Assembly: GCA_964525945.1 (NCBI GenBank)
Contig: CAZGKX010000046.1
Span: 1 to 22,506 of the forward strand
Direction: 5' to 3'
DNA from: CAZGKX01 sp964525945
GTDB lineage: Bacteria; Pseudomonadota; Gammaproteobacteria; Legionellales; Legionellaceae
Length of the DNA: 22,506 nt
Part shown: positions 15,959 to 22,506 of the stretch, in pieces
How the letters are laid out: the number at the start of each line of letters is the position of its first letter
How positions within the stretch are numbered: position 1 is the stretch's first letter
Position numbers and translations under genes: made by a program
Notes under the pieces: generated by a model
What the model was told of the DNA's origin: nothing
The model's database searches: none
The model's input: the letters and a program-made list of their open reading frames with translations, nothing else

Positions 15959-17335
15959 ATGGCAATTAGTTTATTTGATTTGTTTTCTATAGGAATAGGT
16001 CCCTCCAGCTCACACACCGTAGGCCCCATGCTTGCTGCCAATGAGTTTTTGCAGCTGTTGAAAAAACAACAATGCTTTGAGCAAACGCAACGCCTGAAAA
16101 TCGAACTGTATGGTTCACTTGCGTTAACAGGCAAAGGCCATGCAACCGATAAAGCCATTGTGAATGGTTTGGAAGGAAAGTCACCTGAAACAGTTGATCC
16201 TGAAACAATGGTTCCACGCATGCAAGAAGTGCATGAAACACGTTCGTTATGTTTGGCAGGCGAAAAATCAATCCCTTTTGATGAACGTCAAGATTTCTTA
16301 TTTCTGCAAAAGGAGATTTTGCCAAAACACACCAACGGTTTGCGCTTTAGCGCCTATGATGCCAACGCAACATTGCTGCTAAAACAAGTGTATTACTCCA
16401 TCGGCGGCGGGTTTATCGTCACAGAAGAGGAGTTTGAAACCCCTGCACAAGCCCCTCTGACCCTGCCTTATGCTTTTGACACGGCAAAAGAATTGTTAGA
16501 GCTTTGCCAAAAAAATAAGCTTTCAATTGCCGAGTTGATGATGGCCAATGAATTGACCTGGCGCAATGAAAAAGCCATTCACGACGGCATTTTACATCTT
16601 GCGAAGGTGATGAATAACTGCATTGACGCCGGGTGTCGCCATGAAGGCATTTTACCGGGTGGATTGTATGTGAAACGCCGTGCTCCAGATTTGTATAAAA
16701 AATTGAATGAGAAAAAAGGCATATCCAGTGTTTATGAGCAATCGGATGTTATGAATCACTTGAATTTATATGCCATGGCGGTCAATGAAGAAAATGCTGC
16801 GGGTGGTAGAGTGGTAACAGCGCCAACCAATGGAGCGGCTGGCATTATCCCGGCTGTCCTTCGCTATTGCCAAGATCTTCATCACAAAATGGCAAAAGAA
16901 GACATTTACACCTATTTTCTAACCTCGGCGGCGATTGGAATTTTATACAAAAAAGGCGCCTCCATTTCTGGGGCTGAAGTGGGTTGTCAAGGTGAAGTCG
17001 GTGTCGCATCGTCCATGGCAGCAGCAGGATTGACCGCTGTGCTAGGAGGAACGGTTGAACAAATTGAAAATGCCGCTGAAATTGCTATGGAACACCATTT
17101 AGGCATGACATGTGACCCTGTCATGGGCCTGGTTCAAATTCCTTGCATTGAACGCAATGCCATGGGCTCCGTGAAAGCCGTAAATGCATCACGTATGGCA
17201 TTGATAGGCGATGGGCAGCATAAAATTTCGTTGGACAAAGTCATCAAAACCATGAAGCAGACCGGGATGGACATGCAAAGCATTTACAAAGAAACATCAT
17301 TAGGTGGATTGGCCGTTAACCTGCCAGAATGTTAA
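15959..17335 (+). CDS. sdaA: L-serine dehydratase (L-serine ammonia-lyase), [4Fe-4S] type, single chain
   Basis: Deaminates L-serine to pyruvate and ammonia using a 4Fe-4S cluster. With the ATG at 15959 the protein has 458 residues, and the cluster cysteines fall at C343 (VGCQGEVG), C385 (MTCDPVMG) and C396 (QIPCIERN), with a C-terminal C458 after NLPE. That pattern matches what I recall for the Legionella pneumophila enzyme, whose last Cys enters the active site as a fourth cluster ligand. It has an N-terminal beta domain with the IGPSSSHTVGP signature and a C-terminal alpha domain. An ATG two codons earlier (15953) is possible; neither has a strong ribosome site. Serine is a main carbon source for Legionella. 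It stands alone, followed by a terminator. Confidence 0.95.
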   Translation: MAISLFDLFSIGIGPSSSHTVGPMLAANEFLQLLKKQQCFEQTQRLKIELYGSLALTGKGHATDKAIVNGLEGKSPETVDPETMVPRMQEVHETRSLCLAGEKSIPFDERQDFLFLQKEILPKHTNGLRFSAYDANATLLLKQVYYSIGGGFIVTEEEFETPAQAPLTLPYAFDTAKELLELCQKNKLSIAELMMANELTWRNEKAIHDGILHLAKVMNNCIDAGCRHEGILPGGLYVKRRAPDLYKKLNEKKGISSVYEQSDVMNHLNLYAMAVNEENAAGGRVVTAPTNGAAGIIPAVLRYCQDLHHKMAKEDIYTYFLTSAAIGILYKKGASISGAEVGCQGEVGVASSMAAAGLTAVLGGTVEQIENAAEIAMEHHLGMTCDPVMGLVQIPCIERNAMGSVKAVNASRMALIGDGQHKISLDKVIKTMKQTGMDMQSIYKETSLGGLAVNLPEC

Positions 17336-17346
17336 GCAAGCCGCTG

Positions 17347-17385
17347 ATCCAGCAATCCGCTGCGCGGGGTTGCTGGATTTATTTT
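17347..17385 (+). terminator. Rho-independent terminator after sdaA
   Basis: ATCCAGCAA (17347-17355) pairs with TTGCTGGAT (17370-17378). Inside it CCGC (17357-17360) pairs with GCGG (17364-17367) around a three-base loop, giving a long GC-rich stem followed by TTATTTT. It begins 12 bases after the stop. Confidence 0.85.
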
Positions 17386-17395
17386 AATGAGTGTC

Positions 17396-18659
17396 TCAAG
17401 ACTTAGGCGCCAAGCCGTAAGATTCTTTCAAGAAAAACACCACGATAAGTAAGCTTGCCAAATAACAGACCGGCATCACCAACAGCGCGTTTTGGTAGGC
17501 ATCAATGGCATACACGTGAACCCCATCCACCACGTGCCATGCCTCGCTGCGATGGATGACGACACCCACCAAAGGTTGAAAAATTGCTCCACCAATTAAC
17601 ACGGATAAATTATTAAAACCAGAGGCCGTACCCACTAATCGCCCGGGGTTATTGTCTTTGACAACAGCAAAACTCACCGTTTGGCCACCAGCCCCCAAAC
17701 CCAAAACAAAAAGAACCAAATACATCCATCCCATTGAAACACCAGGCATGTACAGCAGAATAAGCGTTGCAACCAATCCCAGTATGGAACTCATGGCCAA
17801 TGCAATACGTCTATTTTCAATTTNNNNNNNNNNACCAGCCCAGCAAGGGACTCCCTACCCCAATACCAAGCCAAATCATACTGCACATTCCTGACGCGAC
17901 AATGACTGAAATTTGGTATTTTTCTTGCAGATAAGGCACGCCCCATAAGGCGGCAAATACTGCGATCGGTGTCCATATTGAAAATGCATAGCCGCCTATT
18001 ATCCACGTATAAGCGTGGCGGCAGACTTCCACTAACCGTTGCCATTCATCGCGCAACCGATGCTCTGGCAAAGCTTGCGTAGGTTGGTGTGGGTAGTCAC
18101 GAATAAAACTCCACAATAGCAGTGCGAGCAAAACGCCTACGCCAGACAATATGAAACTCGCTTGCCGCCAGCCAACCCAATCGATCAGCTTGGCCATGGG
18201 CATTTCACCAAATATTGCCCCCACTGAACTCATTAATTGCGCAATACCGGCAAAAATTGCAAAGTGTTTGGGAGGAAACCAGCGGGAAAGCAACACCAAA
18301 ACCCCGATAAAAGAGCAAGCTGAACCAATCCCAATTAAAAAACGCCCTAACGAGGCAATGGCAATGCTGTTTGTTAATGCAAAAAAGAAGGAGCCCACAG
18401 CGCATAACAATAAAGCGAACGTCATTAATTTTCGAGGACCGTAACGATCGAACAACAAACCGGCGGGCAATTGCATGGGCGCGTATGCATAAAAATAAAA
18501 TGCTGAAATAACGCCAAAGCCTTCAGCACTTACGCGAAAGGTTTGCATCATTTGATTGGCCATCACACTCGGTGCCACTTGCAAAATAAATTCGTAAAGA
18601 TAAAAAGAAGCTGCAAGAAAAAAAATAAAATAAGCCGTGGCTTTATTGTGTGTTTGCAT
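17396..18659 (-). CDS. Major facilitator superfamily transporter, interrupted by an assembly gap
   Basis: Secondary transporter with about 12 helices, roughly 420 residues if the gap is short. The N-half (274 residues) starts MQTHNKATAYFIFFLAASFY and carries MFS motif A, GLLFDRYGPRKLM, between helices 2 and 3, plus GRFLIGIGSACSF in helix 4. The C-half resumes after the Ns as IENRRIALAMSSILGL, the end of the second motif A-like loop (expected GWxSDxIxxRR), and continues through four more helices to a short cytoplasmic tail. The substrate cannot be read from sequence. It lies 31 bases downstream of the anhydro-MurNAc kinase gene on the same strand, so co-transcription and a sugar or muropeptide substrate are possible. 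The ribosome site is weak. Confidence 0.85.
17824..17833. other. Assembly gap (10 N) inside the MFS gene
   Basis: The known coding bases on both sides total 1254, a multiple of three, so a 10-base gap would break the frame. Nine missing bases would restore GWxSDxIENRR, the usual MFS loop, and give 420 residues. The Ns are probably a placeholder. Confidence 0.8.
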
Positions 18660-18690
18660 CGCAGTGCCATAGGTTATTTAAAAAGAGCCA

Positions 18691-19770
18691 TTACACCTTA
18701 TTCGAAATTACGTTGTCAATCCCTGCGCATAGATTGCACCAAGAATGGCTGGGTGTTTTGCAAAGTGTTTTTTCCGCAAGCCACGCAAACATCATCGCCT
18801 CAAGGAAGTCCGGGGCAACACCCATTTCAGCGGTACTGCCCACTGGGATTGTTTTTAACTGTTCACGCAATCTATCAAGCAATGCGATATTGTGCGCCCC
18901 ACCGCCACAAATCATTAACCGCTGTGGCTTGATTTTTTGATGCAAAATAATTTGGCTAATTGCTGTAGCCGTCAAAGCCAATAAAGTTGCTTGCACATCT
19001 TGAGCAGTGTCACTGAATTGTAGATGCTGTTGCAACCAATTGTCTGAAAAATACTCTTTGCCAATGCTTTTGGGAGCGAGCTGAGAAAAAAAAGGATCAC
19101 TTAGCCAGCTGGTCAATAAGCGAGGAATCACTTGCCCTTGTGCTGCCCACGCACCGTCTTTGTCATAGGCTTTATTCAATTGTTGTTTTATCCACCGATC
19201 CATCAAACAATTACCGGGACCAATGTCATACCCCGTCACATGGTTATCGTTGAGAAAGGTCACATTTGCGATGCCACCAATGTTAACAATAGCGATGGGG
19301 TAACCGCATTGCCCAAACAAGGCTTGATGATAAATTGGAGCAAATGGTGCACCTTGGCCACCATTAACGATATCGCGTGTTCTAAAATCAGCGACCACTG
19401 TGGTCTTTGTTAATTCTGCAATGGTGTGAGGGCATCCCAATTGTACTGTATAAGGGATAAAGTCGAACGCATCGTGGCAAATGGTTTGACCATGGCTACC
19501 TATGGCGATGATGGGCTCTTTTTTGACCGAAGCCATTGATAATAATTCGTGCACTGCCAAAGCAAATTCTCGCCCTATTTGGGTGTTCATTTGGCTTAAG
19601 TGTGACGGTCGGATGAAACCATCCTCCATAAGGTGTTTTAATTGTAGCTGTGTCTTATCACTATAGGGGCAGGTAATCCCTGCAATAAATGTGTTTGTGG
19701 ACACATCAACCAAGGCTGCATCGATGCCATCCATGCTTGTACCAGACATTAATCCAATAAATAGGGCCAT
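18691..19770 (-). CDS. anmK: Anhydro-N-acetylmuramic acid kinase
   Basis: Opens the 1,6-anhydro ring of anhydro-MurNAc and phosphorylates it to MurNAc-6-phosphate during cell-wall recycling in the cytoplasm. 359 residues, the usual length. The ASKHA-fold motifs are present in order: GLMSGTSMDGIDAALVD (6-22), GSHGQTICHD, ADFRTRDIVNGGQGAPFAP, IVNIGGIANVTFL, GYDIGPGNCLMDRW and CGGGAHN. A CAGGT precedes the ATG by about six bases. The MFS gene follows after 31 bases. MurQ etherase and AmpG are not in the window. It diverges from the deacetylase gene. Identification is firm. Confidence 0.96.
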   Translation of the reverse strand: MALFIGLMSGTSMDGIDAALVDVSTNTFIAGITCPYSDKTQLQLKHLMEDGFIRPSHLSQMNTQIGREFALAVHELLSMASVKKEPIIAIGSHGQTICHDAFDFIPYTVQLGCPHTIAELTKTTVVADFRTRDIVNGGQGAPFAPIYHQALFGQCGYPIAIVNIGGIANVTFLNDNHVTGYDIGPGNCLMDRWIKQQLNKAYDKDGAWAAQGQVIPRLLTSWLSDPFFSQLAPKSIGKEYFSDNWLQQHLQFSDTAQDVQATLLALTATAISQIILHQKIKPQRLMICGGGAHNIALLDRLREQLKTIPVGSTAEMGVAPDFLEAMMFAWLAEKTLCKTPSHSWCNLCAGIDNVISNKV

Positions 19771-19877
19771 AAATACCTGTTCTGTTCCATTCTTATCGTA
19801 AATACCTCATTATGCAAAATACGTAAAAGGTTGCTACGCTTGTATTAGCCGTTCATTGTAAACAAAGGGTAATAATA

Positions 19878-20759
19878 ATGAAACAATTTGGGCCCTGTCT
19901 TTTTCTTTTGTTAAGCATGATATCTCACTCCACTTTTGCCGAACGCGAAATAGCCATTACCATCGATGATCTACCCTTCGTAGGCACAGATAGTTCTGAT
20001 TCAGGTAACTTAAAACGCTCTCATGAACGCTTTATGCGGATCGTACAGAGTTTAATTGACAATCAAGTACCTGCAACGGGGTTTATTATTGCGGGGGCGA
20101 TTGGCAAAGGGCAATGGCATTTGCTTGAAGAATTTCGAAATGAAGGGTTTGCGTTGGGTAACCATACTTATTCTCATGCCAATTTAAATCGTATAACAGC
20201 CGAGCAGTACATCGAAGAAATAGCAAAGGCTGACAAAATTTTAACACCAGTCATGACGCAGCCTAAATATTTTCGTTACCCTTATTTGGCTGAAGGCAAA
20301 GGCGAGGTGAAACAAGAAATTCAAGATTATTTAGCGGCCAATCAATACATTGTGGCACCAGTGACCATTGACAGCAAAGATTATCAATTCAATGAACGTC
20401 TATTGCGCATTTCTTGGCGGATCAGGAACCAGTACCTTCAACAAATCAAAAATGCGTATTTGGGGTATATTTGGCAGCAAACGCTGTTAGCGGAAAAACG
20501 ATCTAAACCACAAGCGAAGCAAATTTTATTGGTGCATGCTAATTTATTAAACAGTTATTTTTTAGGGGATGTTATAAAAATGTATAAAAAAAATGGTTAT
20601 AAATTTATTAGCTTGGACGAAGCACTAACAAACTCTGCAACTGCAACTGCAAACATGGTACCGCACACCAAGCCCCCTTCTGCGCAGGAGGATAAAACAA
20701 CCAGAAACCAAATTTCTCAGGACGTGGTATGGCTAACAGCGTTCGAAAAAGTATGGTAA
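19878..20759 (+). CDS. Exported polysaccharide deacetylase-like (NodB fold) protein
   Basis: 293 residues with a signal peptide (KQFGPCLFLLLSMISHSTFA, cut before EREIA), so periplasmic. The NodB metal triad is present: D30/D31 in ITIDDLP and H96/H100 in GNHTYSHANL, followed by FRYPYLAEG (132-140), which fits the catalytic-arginine motif. Members remove N- or O-acetyl groups from peptidoglycan or other glycans. The first motif is TIDDLP rather than the commoner TFDDGP, so this is a divergent subgroup and the substrate is open. The last 40 residues after SLDEAL are Ala/Thr/Pro-rich and look disordered. GGG lies about nine bases before the ATG. It may be co-transcribed with yggX, 41 bases downstream. 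Confidence 0.85.
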   Translation: MKQFGPCLFLLLSMISHSTFAEREIAITIDDLPFVGTDSSDSGNLKRSHERFMRIVQSLIDNQVPATGFIIAGAIGKGQWHLLEEFRNEGFALGNHTYSHANLNRITAEQYIEEIAKADKILTPVMTQPKYFRYPYLAEGKGEVKQEIQDYLAANQYIVAPVTIDSKDYQFNERLLRISWRIRNQYLQQIKNAYLGYIWQQTLLAEKRSKPQAKQILLVHANLLNSYFLGDVIKMYKKNGYKFISLDEALTNSATATANMVPHTKPPSAQEDKTTRNQISQDVVWLTAFEKVW

Positions 20760-20762
20760 AGT

Positions 20763-20768
20763 TATAAT
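20763..20768 (+). promoter_or_regulatory. Candidate -10 element for yggX-psuG
   Basis: A perfect TATAAT lies 33 bases before the yggX start, just after the deacetylase stop. The -35 region (around TTCGAA, 20742-20747) is poor and the spacing short, so an independent promoter is possible but unproven. Confidence 0.3.
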
Positions 20769-20800
20769 CAAAACAAATTGTAAATAAAGGTAGCGATTCA

Positions 20801-21076
20801 ATGACACGAACGATTTTTTGCAGCAAATTACAACAAGAAGCAGAGGGGATGAGCAAATCACCCTTTCCAGGGCCAATGGGTGAAAAAATATTTAACAATG
20901 TTTCAAAACAAGCGTGGAAGATGTGGTTGAGCCATCAAACGATGCTGATCAATGAATATCGTTTAAGTTTGATCGATCCTAAAGCGCGTGAATTTTTGCA
21001 AGAAGAAATGCAAAAATATTTCTTTGGTGAAGGCTCTGAAATGCCTTCAGGCTTTACGCCCAAAGAAAAGGAATAA
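20801..21076 (+). CDS. yggX: YggX family Fe(II)-trafficking / oxidative-protection protein
   Basis: 91 residues, the exact size class of YggX. The start RTIFCSKLQQEAEGM carries the conserved Cys (C7), and KIFNNVSKQAWKMWLSHQTMLINEYRL followed by FLQEEMQKYFF matches the family helices and the QTMLINE core. In enterobacteria YggX protects labile Fe-S clusters from oxidative damage and lowers free iron; cytoplasmic. AAAGG lies about nine bases before the ATG. psuG follows 23 bases later. The adjacent L-serine dehydratase is a labile Fe-S enzyme, but that gene is a separate unit. Confidence 0.95.
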   Translation: MTRTIFCSKLQQEAEGMSKSPFPGPMGEKIFNNVSKQAWKMWLSHQTMLINEYRLSLIDPKAREFLQEEMQKYFFGEGSEMPSGFTPKEKE

Positions 21077-21099
21077 CCACAGGCACAAGGGGCCATAAA

Positions 21100-22023
21100 A
21101 TGAGCCATCATGAGTTGTTGAAGTTAGGCGAAGAAGTTGAGGACGCATTAAACTCGAAACAACCGATTGTCGCACTCGAATCGAGCACCATTTCTTATGG
21201 CATCCCCTATCCTGATAACCTCAAAACGGCTGCAATTGTCGAGCAAATTATTCGTGATAATGGTGCAGTCCCCGCGACCATAGCGTTGTACCAAGGGAAG
21301 GTTCATATCGGGGTAAATTCAGCGATTATGCAACATTTAGCGAGTGATGAAAGCGTCATTCGAGCATCACGTCGTGACATTGCCTATGTTTTGAGTCGGC
21401 AATTGACCGCCAGTACAACAGTGGCTGCGGCAATGTATTGTGCACACTTAGCCCATTTACCTATTTTTGCCACAGGAGGCATTGGTGGTGTGCACCACCA
21501 TGCTCACGAAAGCTTTGATATTTCAGCAGACTTGATTGAATTATCAGCCACGCCTGTCACTGTTATCTGCTCCGGTGCAAAATCAATTCTTGATTTATCG
21601 AAAACCTTAGAAATGCTAGAAACACAAGGCGTCCCTGTGATTGGCTACAAAACCGATGAATTCCCTGCTTTTTATACACATTCCAGCGGTATACCTTTGC
21701 CACACCGCTTAGATAATATTGAAGACATCGCTTTAATGATGCATTACCAACGCACGTTAAAACTGGACAATGGCATCGTCATTGCAAATCCAATTCCAAA
21801 ATCGGCTGAAATTCCTGATTCACTGATGATCCCCCTCATCAAGCAAGCGCGTGACGAAGCGAAGCACATTAATGGCAAAGCCATCACTCCCTTTTTATTA
21901 AAACGCATCGCTGAATTAACCGCCGGTCAAAGCTTGCAAGCCAATTTAGAATTAATAAAAAGCAATGCTGAACTGGCCGCCAAGATAGCGATTACCTATC
22001 AAAACACAAAATGCTTAAATTAA
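21100..22023 (+). CDS. psuG: Pseudouridine-5'-phosphate glycosidase
   Basis: Reversibly splits pseudouridine 5'-phosphate into uracil and ribose 5-phosphate. 307 residues, normal length. Family motifs: ALESSTISYGIPYP (25-38) with catalytic E27, IRASRRDIAYVL (87-98), ATGGIGGVHHHAHESFDISADL (124-145) with D144, and CSGAKSILDL (157-166) with K161, the expected Schiff-base lysine. R88 stands where I recall a lysine (K93) in the E. coli enzyme. AAGGGG precedes the ATG by eight bases. The partner kinase PsuK, which makes the substrate from pseudouridine, is not in the window. It sits 23 bases after yggX and probably shares its transcript. Confidence 0.95.
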   Translation: MSHHELLKLGEEVEDALNSKQPIVALESSTISYGIPYPDNLKTAAIVEQIIRDNGAVPATIALYQGKVHIGVNSAIMQHLASDESVIRASRRDIAYVLSRQLTASTTVAAAMYCAHLAHLPIFATGGIGGVHHHAHESFDISADLIELSATPVTVICSGAKSILDLSKTLEMLETQGVPVIGYKTDEFPAFYTHSSGIPLPHRLDNIEDIALMMHYQRTLKLDNGIVIANPIPKSAEIPDSLMIPLIKQARDEAKHINGKAITPFLLKRIAELTAGQSLQANLELIKSNAELAAKIAITYQNTKCLN

Positions 22024-22065
22024 ATTCACGCAACATGAATTTTTAAGAAAAACTTCAGCTTTCTC

Positions 22066-22094
22066 TTGACTCAGAATCGTTCTGGTAGTCTAAT
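22066..22094 (+). promoter_or_regulatory. Sigma-70 promoter of tRNA-Phe
   Basis: TTGACT (22066-22071), a 17-base spacer and TCTAAT (22089-22094), each five of six to consensus, with a C-rich discriminator (ACACCCACTCC) before the tRNA. The predicted transcript start is about five bases upstream of the mature 5' end. Confidence 0.75.
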
Positions 22095-22105
22095 ACACCC
22101 ACTCC

Positions 22106-22175
<70 letters not shown>

Positions 22176-22181
<6 letters not shown>

Positions 22182-22220
22182 TGCAAAGCAATGACTTGCA
22201 TGGTGGAGTATCTCTCTCTT
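22176..22220 (+). terminator. Rho-independent terminator of tRNA-Phe
   Basis: CCACCATGCAA (22176-22186) and TTGCATGGTGG (22196-22206) form an 11-bp perfect stem with a 9-base loop, then a pyrimidine run with TCTCTCTCTTTT. The left arm includes the tRNA 3' end, so folding competes with the acceptor stem until processing. Confidence 0.75.
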
Positions 22221-22330
22221 TTCCGACTCTAAATCACGTTGAACGACCTTTATCAATATCGGCTCTTCCCGACTCTTCCACTTGTTAAGAGAGTTAATTG
22301 GGCTCTTCCCCAAATCCGGGGGCACTTCCC

Positions 22331-22339
22331 TTATCCACA
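22331..22339 (+). promoter_or_regulatory. DnaA box 1 (TTATCCACA)
   Basis: Exact match to the high-affinity DnaA box (TTATNCACA, here the strongest form TTATCCACA). Identical boxes recur at 22409-22417 and 22486-22494, in the same orientation, 78 and 77 bases apart. Confidence 0.7.
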
Positions 22340-22408
22340 TAGTACTCTAACTCTCAACCTATAATTTTCAAAATTTCTGGCTCTTCCCCAAATCCGGGGG
22401 CACTTCCC

Positions 22409-22417
22409 TTATCCACA
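22409..22417 (+). promoter_or_regulatory. DnaA box 2 (TTATCCACA)
   Basis: Second exact consensus box, in repeat copy 2. Confidence 0.7.
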
Positions 22418-22485
22418 TAGTACTCTAACTCTCAACCTATAATTTTCAAAATTTCGGCTCTTCCCCAAATCCGGGGGCACTTCCC

Positions 22486-22494
22486 TTATCCACA
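22486..22494 (+). promoter_or_regulatory. DnaA box 3 (TTATCCACA)
   Basis: Third exact consensus box, in the truncated copy 3 at the window end. Confidence 0.7.
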
Positions 22495-22506
22495 TAGTAC
22501 TCTAAC

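Larger units (their letters stand above)
22301..22506. repeat. Tandem repeat array, 77-78 bp unit, each with a perfect DnaA box
   Basis: Copy 1 spans 22301-22378 (78 bases), copy 2 spans 22379-22455 (77 bases, one T lost at its end), and copy 3 starts at 22456 and is cut by the window end after 51 bases. The copies are otherwise identical. Each begins GGCTCTTCCCC, has CCCC-AAATCC-GGGG able to form a short hairpin, then GGCACTTCCC directly followed by TTATCCACA, then CTCTAACTCTCAACC and an AT palindrome, AATTTTCAAAATT. An isolated GGCTCTTCCC at 22261-22270, followed by a second CTCTTCC, looks like a decayed copy edge. No reading frame spans the array. This and the tRNA terminator are all I see in the 325 bases after the tRNA. 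Confidence 0.9.

Noticed and set aside
17652..17894. 80-residue plus-strand frame across the second gap
   Set aside because: It is antisense to the MFS gene and depends on reading the Ns as sequence.
17396..18659. Two separate genes or a pseudogene instead of one MFS transporter
   Set aside because: The break coincides exactly with an N-run and the halves complement each other as the parts of one 12-helix transporter.
22301..22506. CRISPR array
   Set aside because: The whole 77-78 bp unit is repeated without unique spacers, and no cas genes are present.

Overview
The window looks like a complete short scaffold from a draft assembly of a gammaproteobacterium of the Legionella type. It starts inside a gene, ends inside a tandem repeat, and carries two 10-N placeholders (9026-9035 and 17824-17833). 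The assignment rests on the gene content: a legiolysin-type 4-hydroxyphenylpyruvate dioxygenase, an L-serine dehydratase whose cysteine positions match the Legionella enzyme, a pilBCD cluster, two ankyrin-repeat proteins of the kind Dot/Icm hosts carry, and AT-rich DNA.

Layout. 1-150: C-terminal piece of an unrecognised gene. 232-1649 (minus): glycerophosphodiester phosphodiesterase coupled to an exported SIMPL-like protein. 1790-6265 (plus): an amino acid catabolism operon of leucine-dehydrogenase-family enzyme, O-methyltransferase, HppD, fumarylacetoacetase-family hydrolase and maleylacetoacetate isomerase. These would turn tyrosine-derived 4-hydroxyphenylpyruvate into homogentisate and later process its ring-cleavage product, but the ring-cleaving dioxygenase (hmgA) is not in the window. 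6273-6704 (minus): four-helix membrane protein. 6805-8208: asparaginyl-tRNA synthetase with a strong terminator. 8348-9188: membrane-anchored methyltransferase-like protein, broken by the first gap.

9354-12027 (minus) is the accessory part: two ankyrin-repeat proteins, each with its own well-formed promoter, and a small exported Gln-rich coiled-coil protein. 12160-15870 (plus) is pilB-pilC-pilD, tightly overlapped, encoding the type IV pilus assembly ATPase, platform protein and prepilin peptidase. 15959-17335: L-serine dehydratase with terminator. 17396-19770 (minus): anhydro-MurNAc kinase followed by an MFS transporter broken by the second gap, possibly a cell-wall recycling pair. 19878-22023 (plus): exported polysaccharide deacetylase-like protein, YggX and pseudouridine-5'-phosphate glycosidase. 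22106-22181: tRNA-Phe(GAA) with promoter and terminator.

The most unusual structure is at the right end: a 77-78 bp tandem repeat begins 120 bases downstream of tRNA-Phe and runs off the window. Each unit carries a perfect DnaA box (TTATCCACA), a GC-rich hairpin and an AT-rich palindrome, which resembles a replication-control or origin-like array. Functions are read from motifs and context. No database search was run, and statements about relatives come from general knowledge of the families.
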